Positions 1 through 9,004 of a stretch of DNA of 64,000 nucleotides are shown in pieces. The DNA comes from Pelagibius sp. GTDB taxonomy: Bacteria > Pseudomonadota > Alphaproteobacteria > Kiloniellales > Kiloniellaceae. Within the stretch, counting starts at the first letter, position 1. Every line of letters starts with the position of its first letter. The notes beneath the pieces were generated by a model that searched no databases, was not told where the DNA came from, and worked only from the letters and a program-made list of their open reading frames with translations. The stretch spans positions 141,536 through 205,535 of the forward strand of contig NZ_JANQOI010000087.1 in NCBI RefSeq assembly GCF_028289705.1, given 5' to 3'. The position numbers and the translations under genes were made by a program.

Positions 1-920
1 TAGCCGCCGGCAACGTCCTCCATGACCTCCGGGCCCTGGAAGGTCGCGTCGAGCGCCGCGCAGTGGAGCCCGGCCCCGTTGGGCTTCACCTCCAGCACGT
101 TCACCTCGCCCATGAACTCGGAGACGAAGCGGTTGGCGGGCCGCGAGTAGATCTCGTCCGGCGCGCCCACCTGCACCAGTTCGCCGGCGCGCATGATGCC
201 GATGCGGTCCGACATCACCATGGCCTCTTCCAGGCTGTGGGTGATGTAGACGAAGGTCTTGCCGGTCTCCCGGTGGATGTCCTTCAGTTCCTTTTCGAGC
301 GTCTTACGCAGGCGGAAGTCGATGGCCGAAAGGGGTTCGTCGAAGAACAGGATCTCCGGGTCGAAGGCGAGCGCCCGGGCGAGAGCGATGCGCTGGCGTT
401 CGCCGCCGGAGCACTGGCTGACCTGCTTGCCGTAGTAGTCCTCCGGCAAGCGGAGTTGACGCATCAGCGCGTGGGCGCGCTCCCTCCGCTCGGCCGGCGG
501 TACGCCGCGCATCTTCAGGGGGAACTCGATGTTCTGCCCGACCGAGCGGTGCGGGAAGAGAGCGAGGGACTGGAAGACCATGCAGGTCGGCCGGCGGTTG
601 GCCGGTGTCTCGTTGATGCGCTGGCCGCGCAGCAGGATCTCGCCGCCGCTGGGATCCTCCAGCCCGGCCAGCATGCGCACGAGGGTGGTCTTGCCGGAGC
701 CGGAAGGCCCGACAATGGTAAAAAACTCGCCCTCATGGATGGCGAGATCGATCTCCTTGACCGCCGCGAACTGCCCGAAGCGCTTCGACAGTTGCGACAG
801 CCTCAGAATGGCGTCGGCCACACTTGCGTCCTCTTGTTGGCCGGATGACGGCGCGAGGCCGTGCAGCGTTGCGGCGGCCCCCAGGGAGCTCTCGCGCACA
901 AGGGGGCCGCCTTCAGCCAT
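1..920 (-). CDS. ABC transporter ATP-binding protein, polyamine (PotA) type, partial
   Basis: ATPase of an importer, running off the left edge of the window, so the C-terminus is missing (306 codons visible). The visible part has a Walker A motif GPSGSGKTT, a Q-loop in MVFQSLALFPH, a signature CSGGERQR, a Walker B ILFFDEP and an H-loop YITHSLEEA, followed by the start of the MOI/TOBE regulatory region. It lies 6 bases behind the Tat-exported binding protein gene on the same strand, so the two are probably one operon. Start uncertain: ATG at 920, or an in-frame GTG at 821 with GAGG upstream, which would remove 33 residues that precede the ABC domain. Family assignment is secure; the substrate is inferred from the neighbour. 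Confidence 0.9.
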   Translation of the reverse strand, partial: MAEGGPLVRESSLGAAATLHGLAPSSGQQEDASVADAILRLSQLSKRFGQFAAVKEIDLAIHEGEFFTIVGPSGSGKTTLVRMLAGLEDPSGGEILLRGQRINETPANRRPTCMVFQSLALFPHRSVGQNIEFPLKMRGVPPAERRERAHALMRQLRLPEDYYGKQVSQCSGGERQRIALARALAFDPEILFFDEPLSAIDFRLRKTLEKELKDIHRETGKTFVYITHSLEEAMVMSDRIGIMRAGELVQVGAPDEIYSRPANRFVSEFMGEVNVLEVKPNGAGLHCAALDATFQGPEVMEDVAGG

Positions 921-926
921 TGCGGA

Positions 927-2069
927 TCAAGCCTCGCGCTTGGCCTCATTATAGATCTTATCCATGACGTCGTAGTCCGGATTGATCTGATAGTCGACGG
1001 TATTCGACAGCTCCTCTTCCAGGCTGTCCCACTGAATGGCGTCCAGTTCCTCGGAGGAGAACTTCTCGAAGACCTTGGGATTGCCCATCTGGGTGACCGG
1101 ATTGTAGGTGCCCTCGGCGAAGGCCACAGCGTGGCAGGCGTCCGGCTCGTGCACGTACTCCAGGAAGTCGTAGGCGAGCGGCGAGACCTGCGGGTTGTTG
1201 ACCACCGAGGTGACCTCCACCCAGGTGATGCCGCCCTTGCCGCCGGCCAGCGGCCCCTTCTTCGGGGTGATGCCGCGGATATTCGTTTCGCCGTCGAGGC
1301 GGGCCGGGCTGGCGGTGTAGGTGCCGCCGGTGAGATAGAGATCGATTTCGCCGTTGATCAGCGCCAGGTTCATGGCCACCAGGTCGTCGGTCTTCAGCTT
1401 GGCGCCCTTGAACCAGGCCCGGGCGACCTTTTCGAAGGCGGCGATCTCGGCCTCGCTGTGCGGCACGAAGGGGTCGAGCCCGGCGCCGATGCACATGTGG
1501 TAGATGTTCCAGTTGTCGTAGGTGAGGATGCCGAACCTGCCGGCGTTGGAAGCCTCGTTGAAGAGGTTGAAGCCCTCGTCCTCGGCGGTGGCCCGGCTCA
1601 CCTTGTCGGTGTTGACCACGAAGTTGAAGGGCCCGAAGCGCTGGATAATGCCCAGCAGGTTCGCGCCGTCCTCCGAGTAGCACCATTTATAGTTCTCGTT
1701 GAAGGGCGCCATCATCTCGGCGAAGAAGGGCTCGAAGCGCTCCTTCGGCAGCGGATTGATGAGCCCCTCCGGCCACATCTCGTCCCGCGCCCAGGGCTGG
1801 TTCACGTTGATCACGTCCCAGACGTTCACCTCGCCGGCGCGCAGCTTGTTGATCATGTCCGGGTCGGAGGTGCCGCTCTCGGCGGAGATGTCGCCCGAGG
1901 TCCTGCGGCGGAAGGGGTCGAGCACCTCGTCGGAGTTGTAACCCTCCCAGCAAAGGATGTTCAGCTCCTTCTCGCGGGCGGCAAAGGCCGGCGAGGCCAA
2001 GGGGCCGGCCAGCCCGAGGGCCCCGGCGGCCGCGGAATACCTCAACAGACTGCGACGGTCGAACTGCAT
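927..2069 (-). CDS. Extracellular solute-binding protein, spermidine/putrescine (PotD) type
   Basis: Periplasmic binding protein of 380 residues for the adjacent ABC ATPase. The N-terminus MQFDRRSLLRYSAAAG is a twin-arginine signal (DRRSLLR, then a short hydrophobic stretch ending ASPAFA), so export in folded form is predicted. The mature part starts with KELNILCWEGYNSDEV, typical of PotD/PotF-like proteins. The reading frame stays open far upstream, but the ATG at 2069 is preferred because GGGGAGCG lies just before it and it gives the clean signal peptide. Polyamine or a related amine is inferred from the family only. No permease genes follow within the window; they may lie left of the edge. 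Confidence 0.88.
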   Translation of the reverse strand: MQFDRRSLLRYSAAAGALGLAGPLASPAFAAREKELNILCWEGYNSDEVLDPFRRRTSGDISAESGTSDPDMINKLRAGEVNVWDVINVNQPWARDEMWPEGLINPLPKERFEPFFAEMMAPFNENYKWCYSEDGANLLGIIQRFGPFNFVVNTDKVSRATAEDEGFNLFNEASNAGRFGILTYDNWNIYHMCIGAGLDPFVPHSEAEIAAFEKVARAWFKGAKLKTDDLVAMNLALINGEIDLYLTGGTYTASPARLDGETNIRGITPKKGPLAGGKGGITWVEVTSVVNNPQVSPLAYDFLEYVHEPDACHAVAFAEGTYNPVTQMGNPKVFEKFSSEELDAIQWDSLEEELSNTVDYQINPDYDVMDKIYNEAKREA

Positions 2070-2182
2070 GATCACGCTCCCCGTTTTCTTGTTGTGCCAG
2101 GGCCCGACGGGCCCAACGCAGCTTTCGGAAGATCGCCCGACGAAGGGATCCCCACTCAGATCATTTGATGAAAGTACCACGC

Positions 2183-2215
2183 GGAATTTGGTAATTCCAA
2201 CATGATTTGTTGTAC
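2183..2215. promoter_or_regulatory. Operator-like inverted repeats upstream of the PotD-type gene
   Basis: GGAATT-TGGT-AATTCC (2183-2198) is a perfect 6-bp inverted repeat, overlapped by TTGGTAATTCCAACAT and then CAACA-5nt-TGTTG (2198-2212). It sits about 115 bases before the ATG at 2069 in an otherwise empty 225-bp gap between divergent genes. A closely similar TTGGTAA...CCAACAT string occurs at 14330 before a glutamine-synthetase-family gene. It is probably a repressor or activator site; the regulator is unknown. Confidence 0.45.
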
Positions 2216-2294
2216 TCGCCACGAACTTGGGGCATAACCGAGGGGAGGCGTTGGCCGGAAGAAGCGCAAAGACTGGGAAGAGGGACAGCCCTAG

Positions 2295-2987
2295 ATGACG
2301 CGACCCAATTCGCGACCGGCGATTGATTTCATCTTCATGTTCACCCGCGCGGATCAGACCGTTGAGGACTGTCTGGCGGTGTTCGATGTCGTCGCGTCGG
2401 CCGGTGTGAAGCACATGGGCTTTAAGGATGTCGGAACGGACTTTGAGACCCTGGTCGCCTTGAATCGGCGCATCCAGGATGCCGGCGCCACCAGCTACCT
2501 GGAGGTCGTCTCGACCACGCCGGAGGCCTGCCTGGACTCCGCGCGCGCGGCGCGGCGTATCGGGGTCGACATCGTCATGGGCGGGACCGATGCGGAGGGT
2601 ATCCTGGCGGTGCTGGAGGGCAGCGGCATCGGCTATCTGCCGTTCCCCGGCCGTCCGGTGGGCCATCCGACGGCGCTGGGCGGCAGCGCCACCGACATCG
2701 AGGCCGACTGCCGCAAGTTCGAGTCCCTGGGCTGCGCCGGGGTGGACCTTCTGGCCTACCGGGCGACGGAGGCCGACCCCCTGGACCTGGTGAAAGCCGC
2801 CCGGCGCGCCACCCGCGGCACCCTGGTGGTGGCCGGCAGCGTCGACTCGCCGGACCGCATCCGCGCCCTGGCCGACGCCGGTGCCAATGCCTTCACCATC
2901 GGCTCAGCCGCCTTCGACGGCTCCTTCTCGCCGCGCAAGGGCGCCCTGGCCTCGCAGTTGGGGGACATCCTGGACGCCGCGGCATGA
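2295..2987 (+). CDS. TIM-barrel protein of unknown function (aldolase/HisA-like fold)
   Basis: A 230-residue soluble protein. The sequence alternates short hydrophobic strands and helices as in phosphate-binding TIM barrels: KHMGFKDVG, ATSYLEVVSTT, VDIVMGGTD, CAGVDLLAYR, TLVVAGSVDS and ANAFTIGSAAFDG, the last resembling a C-terminal phosphate-binding strand of KDPG-aldolase, HisA or ribulose-phosphate barrels. I do not recognise the exact family. It overlaps the DeoR gene by four bases (ATGA), so the two are translationally coupled, which suggests a sugar-phosphate substrate whose level the regulator senses. GAGGG lies upstream of the ATG. Confidence 0.75.
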   Translation: MTRPNSRPAIDFIFMFTRADQTVEDCLAVFDVVASAGVKHMGFKDVGTDFETLVALNRRIQDAGATSYLEVVSTTPEACLDSARAARRIGVDIVMGGTDAEGILAVLEGSGIGYLPFPGRPVGHPTALGGSATDIEADCRKFESLGCAGVDLLAYRATEADPLDLVKAARRATRGTLVVAGSVDSPDRIRALADAGANAFTIGSAAFDGSFSPRKGALASQLGDILDAAA

Positions 2988-3826
2988 CCATGGCGCTCAA
3001 GAGCGCTTCGGGTAAGGCCGGCGCGGCGAAGGGCACCACCGAAAAGGCGAGCGCGAAGAACGGCGACCGCCTGGACCGCGACGAGCGCCACCGCCGCATC
3101 ATCGGCGAGCTGCAGTCCAACCCCACGGTGCGCATTTCCCATCTTGCCGAGGCCTTCGGGGTTTCGACCGAGACCGTGCGCCGCGACATCGACAACCTCT
3201 CCTCGCGCGGGCTGGTGGAGCGCACCTACGGCGGCGCTGCGGCGCCCATGGGGCGCGAACCCAGCGTGCGCGAGCGCAACACCGCCATGGTCGCCGAGCG
3301 CCAGCGCATCGCCGCCGTGGCCATTCAGGCCATCGCCCCGGGCGACGTGGTGATGATCGATTCCGGCGCCACCACCCACCACCTGGCCCAGCGCATCGCC
3401 GCCGAGGGCATCGAGGCCACGGTGATCACCAACGGCCTGGAGATCGCCGAGGAGCTGGGTGCCTCCGCCAACGTGCGGGTGATCCTCTGTCCGGGGGCCT
3501 ATTCGGCCCACGAGAAGGGGGTCTACGGCCAGGACACCTGCGACTTCCTGGGGCGTTTCCACGCCAACGTCGCCTTTACCTCGGCCGGCGGCATCACCCA
3601 GGGCGGCGTGACCGACGTGGACTCCAACGCCTGCTGGATTAAGCGCGCCATGTTCAAGCGGGCCGAACGGCGCATCTTCATGATCGACCATGCCAAGTTC
3701 AACGTGCGGCTGCTGGAGATCGTCATGCCTCTGAGCGATCTCACCGACCTTGTGGTCGACAAGCCGCTGCCCGAAAACCTGGCGGAAGCCAGCAAGAACG
3801 CCGGCATCACCACGGTGGTGGCCTGA
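2984..3826 (+). CDS. DeoR-family transcriptional regulator
   Basis: Repressor of 280 residues. After a basic, low-complexity leader of about 25 residues comes a DeoR helix-turn-helix (RISHLAEAFGVSTETVRRD, then LSSRGLVERTYGGA), followed by the DeoRC sensor domain, which has the ISOCOT fold and binds phosphosugars (VVMIDSGATTHHLA; RIFMIDHAKFN near the end). These proteins usually repress a catabolic operon until a phosphorylated sugar intermediate binds. Its coupling to the TIM-barrel gene suggests it controls that pathway, and perhaps the divergent polyamine-type ABC genes, across the 2070-2294 gap. Confidence 0.93.
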   Translation: MTMALKSASGKAGAAKGTTEKASAKNGDRLDRDERHRRIIGELQSNPTVRISHLAEAFGVSTETVRRDIDNLSSRGLVERTYGGAAAPMGREPSVRERNTAMVAERQRIAAVAIQAIAPGDVVMIDSGATTHHLAQRIAAEGIEATVITNGLEIAEELGASANVRVILCPGAYSAHEKGVYGQDTCDFLGRFHANVAFTSAGGITQGGVTDVDSNACWIKRAMFKRAERRIFMIDHAKFNVRLLEIVMPLSDLTDLVVDKPLPENLAEASKNAGITTVVA

Positions 3827-4058
3827 GGCAGCTTCCCGCTGCTGAAAATCCTGCGCTTCCCAGTGGTCCAATGTGAGAGTTGCAATCTGGGCGCAGATCC
3901 TTATCTGTAATCCCGCCGCAACCAAGCCATGGTCAGCCGCCGCCTTTTCGGCGGTGGGTCCAAGGCGGAACCTTCAAAAAAGTCGCCCGCACCGCAGGCC
4001 CCGATCCATCTTCGGAATCGGGTTCTGTATCGGTGGAGCAACGGTAAGGAACCAAGGC

Positions 4059-4940
4059 ATGAGTGTTGCACAGGCGAGCGATCCGACCGATCCCGGCAAG
4101 GAGTTGGTCGATTTCTGGAACGAGATCCTCGTTCCCAAATTCACCCGTTTCAAACACATCCTGGTCGGCGGTCTGACCCACCACAGCGAGGCGATCTTTC
4201 CATCCTTGCCGGTGAAGCAGGGCGAGCGCGTGTTGGACGTCGGCTGCGGCTTCGGCGACACGGCGATCCAGCTCGCCCGGCGCGTCGGTCCGCAAGGCGC
4301 GGTCACCGGAATTGATTGCTGTGACGCCTTTCTGGAATTCGGCCGCAAGGATGCGGCGGCGGCCGGCCTGTCCAACGTCACCTTCATCGAAGGCGATGTC
4401 CAGAGCCATGCCTTCGAGCCGGTCCACGACTTCGTCTTCTCCCGCTTTGGGACCATGTTCTTCGAGAACCCGGTGGTCGGGCTGCGCAACATGCGCACGG
4501 CGCTGAAGCCCGGCGGCCTGATGACCATGATCGTGTGGCGGAGCATCGACGACAATCCCTGGCTCGGCCTGCCCAAGCAGGTCGTGCTGGAGTATCTACC
4601 GCAGCCGGGCGCGGACGCGCGCACCTGCGGCCCGGGGCCCTTTTCCATGGCCGATCGGGAGATGGTCACGGCGATGCTGAAGAGCGCGGGCTACGTCGAT
4701 CCCGCGTTCAAGCGGGTCGACGCGCCGGTGCTGGTGGGCGCCACGACCCAGGACTCCATGGACTTCCAGTTGGCCCTGGGCCCGGCCGGAGAGGTGTTCC
4801 GCGAGGCGGGCGAACTGGCCGAGCAGCGGCGCGCCGAGATCGAGGCGGCCCTGAGCGAGGCGATCTCGGCCTACCAGACCGACGAGGGCATCGCCATGGC
4901 CTCGAGTTCCTGGGTGATCACCGCGGCCAATCCGGGCTGA
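4059..4940 (+). CDS. Class I SAM-dependent methyltransferase
   Basis: A 293-residue protein with the Rossmann-like methyltransferase core: motif I VLDVGCGFGDTA around residue 65, the acidic ribose-binding segment VTGIDCCDAFLEF, GDVQSHAF near the adenine site, and a post-core LKPGGLMTMIVWRS. The C-terminal third resembles small-molecule methyltransferases of the UbiE/Methyltransf_25 type. The ATG at 4059 is preferred over upstream in-frame codons because AAGGA precedes it and MSVAQASD gives a normal N-terminus. The acceptor is unknown and the neighbours give no clue. Confidence 0.88.
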   Translation: MSVAQASDPTDPGKELVDFWNEILVPKFTRFKHILVGGLTHHSEAIFPSLPVKQGERVLDVGCGFGDTAIQLARRVGPQGAVTGIDCCDAFLEFGRKDAAAAGLSNVTFIEGDVQSHAFEPVHDFVFSRFGTMFFENPVVGLRNMRTALKPGGLMTMIVWRSIDDNPWLGLPKQVVLEYLPQPGADARTCGPGPFSMADREMVTAMLKSAGYVDPAFKRVDAPVLVGATTQDSMDFQLALGPAGEVFREAGELAEQRRAEIEAALSEAISAYQTDEGIAMASSSWVITAANPG

Positions 4941-4994
4941 ACGGCGCTCCGGCGGGAGTCTTTGCCGGATCGATCTTAGCGGCGGGGACTGCGA

Positions 4995-5762
4995 TCAGAG
5001 GCAGCGCCCGGCATCGACCGGCAGGGCACAGCCGGTCATCGCGCCGGCTTCGGCCGGCGACGACAGGAAGACGGCGGCCTGGCCGACATCCGCCGGCGTG
5101 ATCAGCCGGCCCAGGGGCAGGCCCTCGGCAAAGCGGCGTTCATCGGCCTCGCTCCGCGTCCCGCCGGCGAACTCCGCCAGCATCGGCGTGTCGCCGATGG
5201 CGGGGAAGAGGCCGTTGACGCGAATGCGCTCGGGCGCAAGCTCTTGAGCCAGGGATTTCATCAGGTACAGAGCCGCCGCCTTGGCCATGCCGTAGCCGTA
5301 GAGCTGCGGCCGGGGCAGCAGGGCGATCCCGGAAACGGTGATCAGAATCGATGCGCCTTCGGCCCGCCGGCGCAGCGCCGGGATGGCCGTCTGGCAGGAA
5401 TTCACCGCGCCGATGGCGTTGACCTCGAAGTGCTGGCGCAGAACGTCTGTCGAGGTGTCGAGGAAGGCGGCCGGGCGTTGGCCGATCCCGGCGTTGGCGA
5501 CCATGATGTCAAGCGCGCCGAATTGCGCTTCGCAGGCTTCTACGGCAGCTTCGAGGCTCGCGCGATCGAGGACGTCGACCCGGACGGCGGCCGCCCTGGC
5601 GCCGTCAGCGCGGAGCGTCTCCGCCAGGGATTGCGCTTTCGCCTCGTCGATATCGGCGATCATCGCCGCCGCACCCTCCCGGACGAAGGCCTCGACGATG
5701 CCTTTGCCGAATCCGGAGGCCCCGCCGGTCACCACGGCGGCCATGCCTTCCAACCGACCCAT
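4995..5762 (-). CDS. SDR-family NAD(P)-dependent oxidoreductase
   Basis: Classical short-chain dehydrogenase of 255 residues. It has the cofactor motif TGGASGFGKG (TGxxxGxG) at residues 13-22, MVANAGIG (NAG motif), a catalytic Ser in ITVSGIA, and the YxxxK motif as YGMAK. The C-terminus shows DVGQAAVFLSSPAEAGAMTG and PVDAG, as usual. The ATG at 5762 has a strong GGAGGAGA ribosome-binding site. It is convergent with the methyltransferase and divergent from the ada-like gene. The substrate cannot be told from sequence. Confidence 0.92.
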   Translation of the reverse strand: MGRLEGMAAVVTGGASGFGKGIVEAFVREGAAAMIADIDEAKAQSLAETLRADGARAAAVRVDVLDRASLEAAVEACEAQFGALDIMVANAGIGQRPAAFLDTSTDVLRQHFEVNAIGAVNSCQTAIPALRRRAEGASILITVSGIALLPRPQLYGYGMAKAAALYLMKSLAQELAPERIRVNGLFPAIGDTPMLAEFAGGTRSEADERRFAEGLPLGRLITPADVGQAAVFLSSPAEAGAMTGCALPVDAGRCL

Positions 5763-5927
5763 ACGATCTCTCCTCCGGGCGATGTCTTTGCATCCGGCAG
5801 TCTGCGGGGATTCGGGGGCGATGAGAAGTGCGCCGGCGGTTGCGCCGCGGCGCGGCGACTGGCCTGATTCGGACCTCGTTGTATCGCCGCGCTCGCGCAA
5901 GCGCCGCCCGCTTTGTAGGATGCCGTC

Positions 5928-6530
5928 ATGTTGGATTTCGAGACCTGCAATGCCGCGCGGCTGCGGCGCGACCCCGCCTTTGACGGCCGTTTCTTCACCG
6001 CCGTCAAAACGACGAGGATCTACTGCCGGCCGGTCTGTCCGGTGCGCCAGCCGCTGACCAAAAACGTCGTCTACTATCCGAGCGCGGCGGCGGCGGAACA
6101 GGCGGGCTATCGGCCCTGCCTGCGCTGCCGTCCCGAGACCGCGCCCTTCAGCGCGGCCTGGAACGGGACCAAGACGACGGTGGGCCGGGCCCTCAGCCTC
6201 ATCGAGGACGGCGCCCTCGACGAAATGAGTGTCGATCAGTTGGCCGAACGTCTGGGCATCGGTGCCCGGCATCTTTCCCGCCTGTTCCGGCGCCATGTCG
6301 GGGCCAGCCCGCTGCAGACCGCCAAGACCTTTCGCCTGCAACGCGCCAAGCGCCTGCTCGACGACACCGACGTTGCGATCACGGAGGTTGCCAGCCGCGC
6401 CGGCTTCAAGAGCCTGCGCCGCTTCAACGCCGCCTTTCTGGAGCTTTACAAGCAACCGCCCTTGGCCTTTCGCAAGAGGCGCTCCTCGGGTCCGCGCAGT
6501 GAGCGCGGGGAAATCCATGCCGGCGTGTGA
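5928..6530 (+). CDS. adaA: Ada-type methylphosphotriester-DNA methyltransferase / AraC regulator (AdaA-like)
   Basis: A 200-residue protein equal to the N-terminal half of E. coli Ada. The Ada zinc domain has four Cys in IYCRPVC and YRPCLRC; in this family the first Cys accepts methyl groups from DNA phosphotriesters. An AraC-type double helix-turn-helix follows (LAERLGIGARHLSRLFRRHVG; VASRAGFKSLRRFNAAF). Methylation is expected to turn the protein into an activator of alkylation-repair genes. The O6-methylguanine methyltransferase that completes Ada is the next gene, overlapping by 14 bases, so Ada is split here as in Bacillus AdaA/AdaB. Confidence 0.92.
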   Translation: MLDFETCNAARLRRDPAFDGRFFTAVKTTRIYCRPVCPVRQPLTKNVVYYPSAAAAEQAGYRPCLRCRPETAPFSAAWNGTKTTVGRALSLIEDGALDEMSVDQLAERLGIGARHLSRLFRRHVGASPLQTAKTFRLQRAKRLLDDTDVAITEVASRAGFKSLRRFNAAFLELYKQPPLAFRKRRSSGPRSERGEIHAGV

Positions 6531-7017
6531 GGCCGGTCTGCGCTACGGCGCCCTGGAAAGCCCGGTGGGCCGTCTGCTCGTGGCTGGCGATGGCGAGTCT
6601 CTGCATCGGATCGTCTTTCCCGCCGACACCCGGGTGCGCGAGCGGCCGGCTGACTGGCGCCGGGACGACGGGGCCTTTGCCGAGACCTTTCGGCAGCTTA
6701 AGGCCTACTTCGCCGGAGAGCTGGACAGCTTCGACCTGCCGCTGCGCTTCGCCGGGACAGCCTTTCAGAATACGGTTTGGAAAACCCTGCTGAGCATTCC
6801 CTTCGGCGAGACCGTCTCCTACGCGGCGCTTGCCGCGCGGATCGGCAGGCCCACCGCCTACCGGGCCGTGGGCGCCGCCAACGGCGCCAATCCGCTGCCG
6901 GTGGTGGTGCCCTGCCACCGGGTCATCGGCTCCGACAGGTCTCTCACAGGCTTCGGCGGCGGCATCGAGACCAAACGATTCCTGCTGGCCCACGAGCAGA
7001 AGGTCGCGGCCCCCTAA
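6517..7017 (+). CDS. ogt: Methylated-DNA--protein-cysteine methyltransferase (O6-alkylguanine repair)
   Basis: Suicide DNA-repair enzyme of 166 residues that takes the O6-alkyl group from guanine onto its own Cys. The active-site sequence VVVPCHRVIGSD is intact, with the preceding DNA-binding helix TAYRAVGAANGANP and the start of the C-terminal domain GTAFQNTVWKTLLSIPFGE. Starts are ATG 6517, with GGGGA upstream, or an in-frame GTG at 6499. It overlaps the AdaA-like gene and ends four bases into the convergent peptide-transporter ATPase gene. It is the AdaB half of a split Ada response. Confidence 0.95.
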   Translation: MPACEAGLRYGALESPVGRLLVAGDGESLHRIVFPADTRVRERPADWRRDDGAFAETFRQLKAYFAGELDSFDLPLRFAGTAFQNTVWKTLLSIPFGETVSYAALAARIGRPTAYRAVGAANGANPLPVVVPCHRVIGSDRSLTGFGGGIETKRFLLAHEQKVAAP

Positions 7018-8009
7018 AGCCCCTCTTCGGTGAAGCGGTGGCAGGCGACCCGATGCGCCGGGTCGTCGGCCAGGGGCAGAAGCTCCGGCACCTTCTTCTC
7101 ACAGACCTCGCCCACCTTCAGCGGGCAACGGGTGTGGAAGCGGCAGCCGGAGGGCGGGTTGATGGGGGAGGGCACCTCGCCCTCCAGCACGATCTCCTCC
7201 CGCTCGATATCCGGGTGGCTGGGCAGGGCGGCGGAGAGCAGTGCCTTGGTGTAGGGGTTGCGGGGGTTCTCGAAGAGGCTGGCGGTGGGTGCCAGTTCGA
7301 CGATGCGCCCCAGGTACATGACGGCGACCTTGTGAGCCATGTAGCGGGTCGTTCCCAGGTCGTGGGCCACCATCAGGTAGGACATGCCGTACTGCGCCTG
7401 CAGGTCCTTGAAGAGGTTCATGATCTGGGAGCGGATGGAGACGTCCAGCGCCGAGACCGGCTCGTCGAGCACCAGCAGCTTGGGCTCGGAGATGAGGGCG
7501 CTGGCGATGGCGATGCGCTGGCGCTGACCGCCGCTGAACTCGTGGGGAAAGTTGCGCGCCTGCTCCGGCCGCAGACCGACGTCCGACAGCACCTTGGCGA
7601 CGCGCTCGCTCACCTCGCCCTTCGAGGTCTTGTGGTTCACCACCAGGGCTTCGGAGACGATGTCCTTGACGCGCATGCGCGGGTTGAGGGAGGACCAGGG
7701 GTCCTGGAACACCGCCTGGACATGGGTGCGGAAGGTCTTGAGTTCGGCGCCGGTCAGACCGTGCACGTCCTTGCCCTCGACGGTGACGCTGCCGGCGGTG
7801 GGCGTTTCCTGGCGCAGCACCAGCTTGGCCGTGGTGGTCTTGCCGCAGCCCGATTCCCCCACAAGCGCCATGGTCTCGCCGGCGCCCAGTTCCAGGCTGA
7901 CCTCGTCGACGGCGCGCACGTAGCCGACAACGCTTTCGAAGATCAGGCCCTTGGTGACCGGAAAGTGCTTGCTGGCGCCTTCCAGCTTCAGGATCGGTTC
8001 CGCGTCCAT
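7014..8009 (-). CDS. dppF: Peptide ABC transporter ATP-binding protein, DppF/OppF type
   Basis: Second ATPase of the five-gene peptide importer, 331 residues. It has Walker A GESGCGKTT, signature FSGGQRQR, Walker B LLVLDEPVSALD and a H-loop AHDLG. The C-terminal Cys motif characteristic of the Opp/Dpp ATPases is present (CRFHTRCPLKVGEVC), which in the family holds an iron-sulfur or metal site. It is the last gene of the minus-strand operon and overlaps the upstream DppD-like gene by 22 bases. Confidence 0.94.
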   Translation of the reverse strand: MDAEPILKLEGASKHFPVTKGLIFESVVGYVRAVDEVSLELGAGETMALVGESGCGKTTTAKLVLRQETPTAGSVTVEGKDVHGLTGAELKTFRTHVQAVFQDPWSSLNPRMRVKDIVSEALVVNHKTSKGEVSERVAKVLSDVGLRPEQARNFPHEFSGGQRQRIAIASALISEPKLLVLDEPVSALDVSIRSQIMNLFKDLQAQYGMSYLMVAHDLGTTRYMAHKVAVMYLGRIVELAPTASLFENPRNPYTKALLSAALPSHPDIEREEIVLEGEVPSPINPPSGCRFHTRCPLKVGEVCEKKVPELLPLADDPAHRVACHRFTEEGL

Positions 8010-9004
8010 TCCGTCTCCTCCAGGGCCCAGCAGCTCGCGCAGTGCCGGGTCTTTCCGCTCCCCGGATCGGTGAACTCCGGCGGGTAGTCCTGCTTGCAGT
8101 GCGGCAGGGCGACGTCACAGCGCGGCTCGAAGCGGCAGCCCCTGGGCATGTCCCAGAAAGCCGGCGGCTGGCCGCGGATGGAATAGAGCCGCTCCACATC
8201 CTCCTCGATGGTCGGCACCGACTTCAGCAGGGCGCGGGTGTAGGGGTGGGCGGGATTGACGAAGATCTCCCGCACCGGGCCGTATTCCACTACCCGGCCG
8301 GCGTACATCACCGCCACCTTGTCGCACATGCGCGCCACCACGCCGAAGTCGTGGGTGATGAAGATGATCGCCAGCCCGGTCTCCGCCTGGATGTCCTTCA
8401 GCAGGCGCAGGTACTGCGCCTGGATGGTGACGTCCAGGGCCGTGGTCGGCTCGTCGGCGATCAGCACCCGCGGCGAGGAGCCCAGCGCGATGGCGCCGAC
8501 CACCCGCTGTTTCATGCCGCCGCTCATCTGGTGGGGGAAGTCGTCCACCCGGCGCGCCGGATCGGCCACGCGGACGTGACGCAGGGCCTCGATGGCGCGC
8601 TTCAGGAGCGAGTCGCGCGACCCCTTGGCGTGCATGGCGATGGCCTCGACGACCTGGGCGCCGATGGAAAAGACCGGGTTCAGGGAGGTCTGGGGGTCCT
8701 GCAGGATCATGGAGATGTGGCGGCCGCGGATCTTGCGCATCTCCGCTTCTGATTTCCGCAGCAGGTCCTCGCCGTCGAGGATGACTTCCCCTCCGACGAT
8801 CCTTGCCGCCGGGCGCGGCACCAGGCGCAGCAGGCTCAAGGCCGTGATGCTCTTGCCGCTGCCGGACTCGCCGACGATCCCGAGTGTCTCGCCGGGGTCG
8901 ACGGTGAAGGCGACCCCGTCGACCGCCTTGATAAGCCCGAGCTTGGTATCGATCTGGGTTTCCAGATCGCGGACCTCGATGGCCGGTGTCGCGCCTGCGC
9001 CCAT
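7988..9004 (-). CDS. dppD: Peptide ABC transporter ATP-binding protein, DppD/OppD type
   Basis: First ATPase of the peptide importer, 338 residues. It has Walker A GESGSGKS, Q-loop ILQDPQTSLNP, signature MSGGMKQR, Walker B VLIADEPTTALD and H-loop ITHDFG, plus the Opp/Dpp C-terminal Cys cluster CRFEPRCDVALPHC. The reading frame continues upstream, but ATG 9004 is chosen because it overlaps the stop of the permease gene (TGATG), giving tight coupling, and because MGAGATPAIEVRDLE is a normal start for the family. Confidence 0.93.
   Translation of the reverse strand: MGAGATPAIEVRDLETQIDTKLGLIKAVDGVAFTVDPGETLGIVGESGSGKSITALSLLRLVPRPAARIVGGEVILDGEDLLRKSEAEMRKIRGRHISMILQDPQTSLNPVFSIGAQVVEAIAMHAKGSRDSLLKRAIEALRHVRVADPARRVDDFPHQMSGGMKQRVVGAIALGSSPRVLIADEPTTALDVTIQAQYLRLLKDIQAETGLAIIFITHDFGVVARMCDKVAVMYAGRVVEYGPVREIFVNPAHPYTRALLKSVPTIEEDVERLYSIRGQPPAFWDMPRGCRFEPRCDVALPHCKQDYPPEFTDPGSGKTRHCASCWALEETEWTRNRS

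Noticed and set aside
2070..2666. N-terminal extension of the PotD-type protein
   Set aside because: It runs antisense to the TIM-barrel gene and would bury the twin-arginine signal; ATG 2069 has a good ribosome-binding site.
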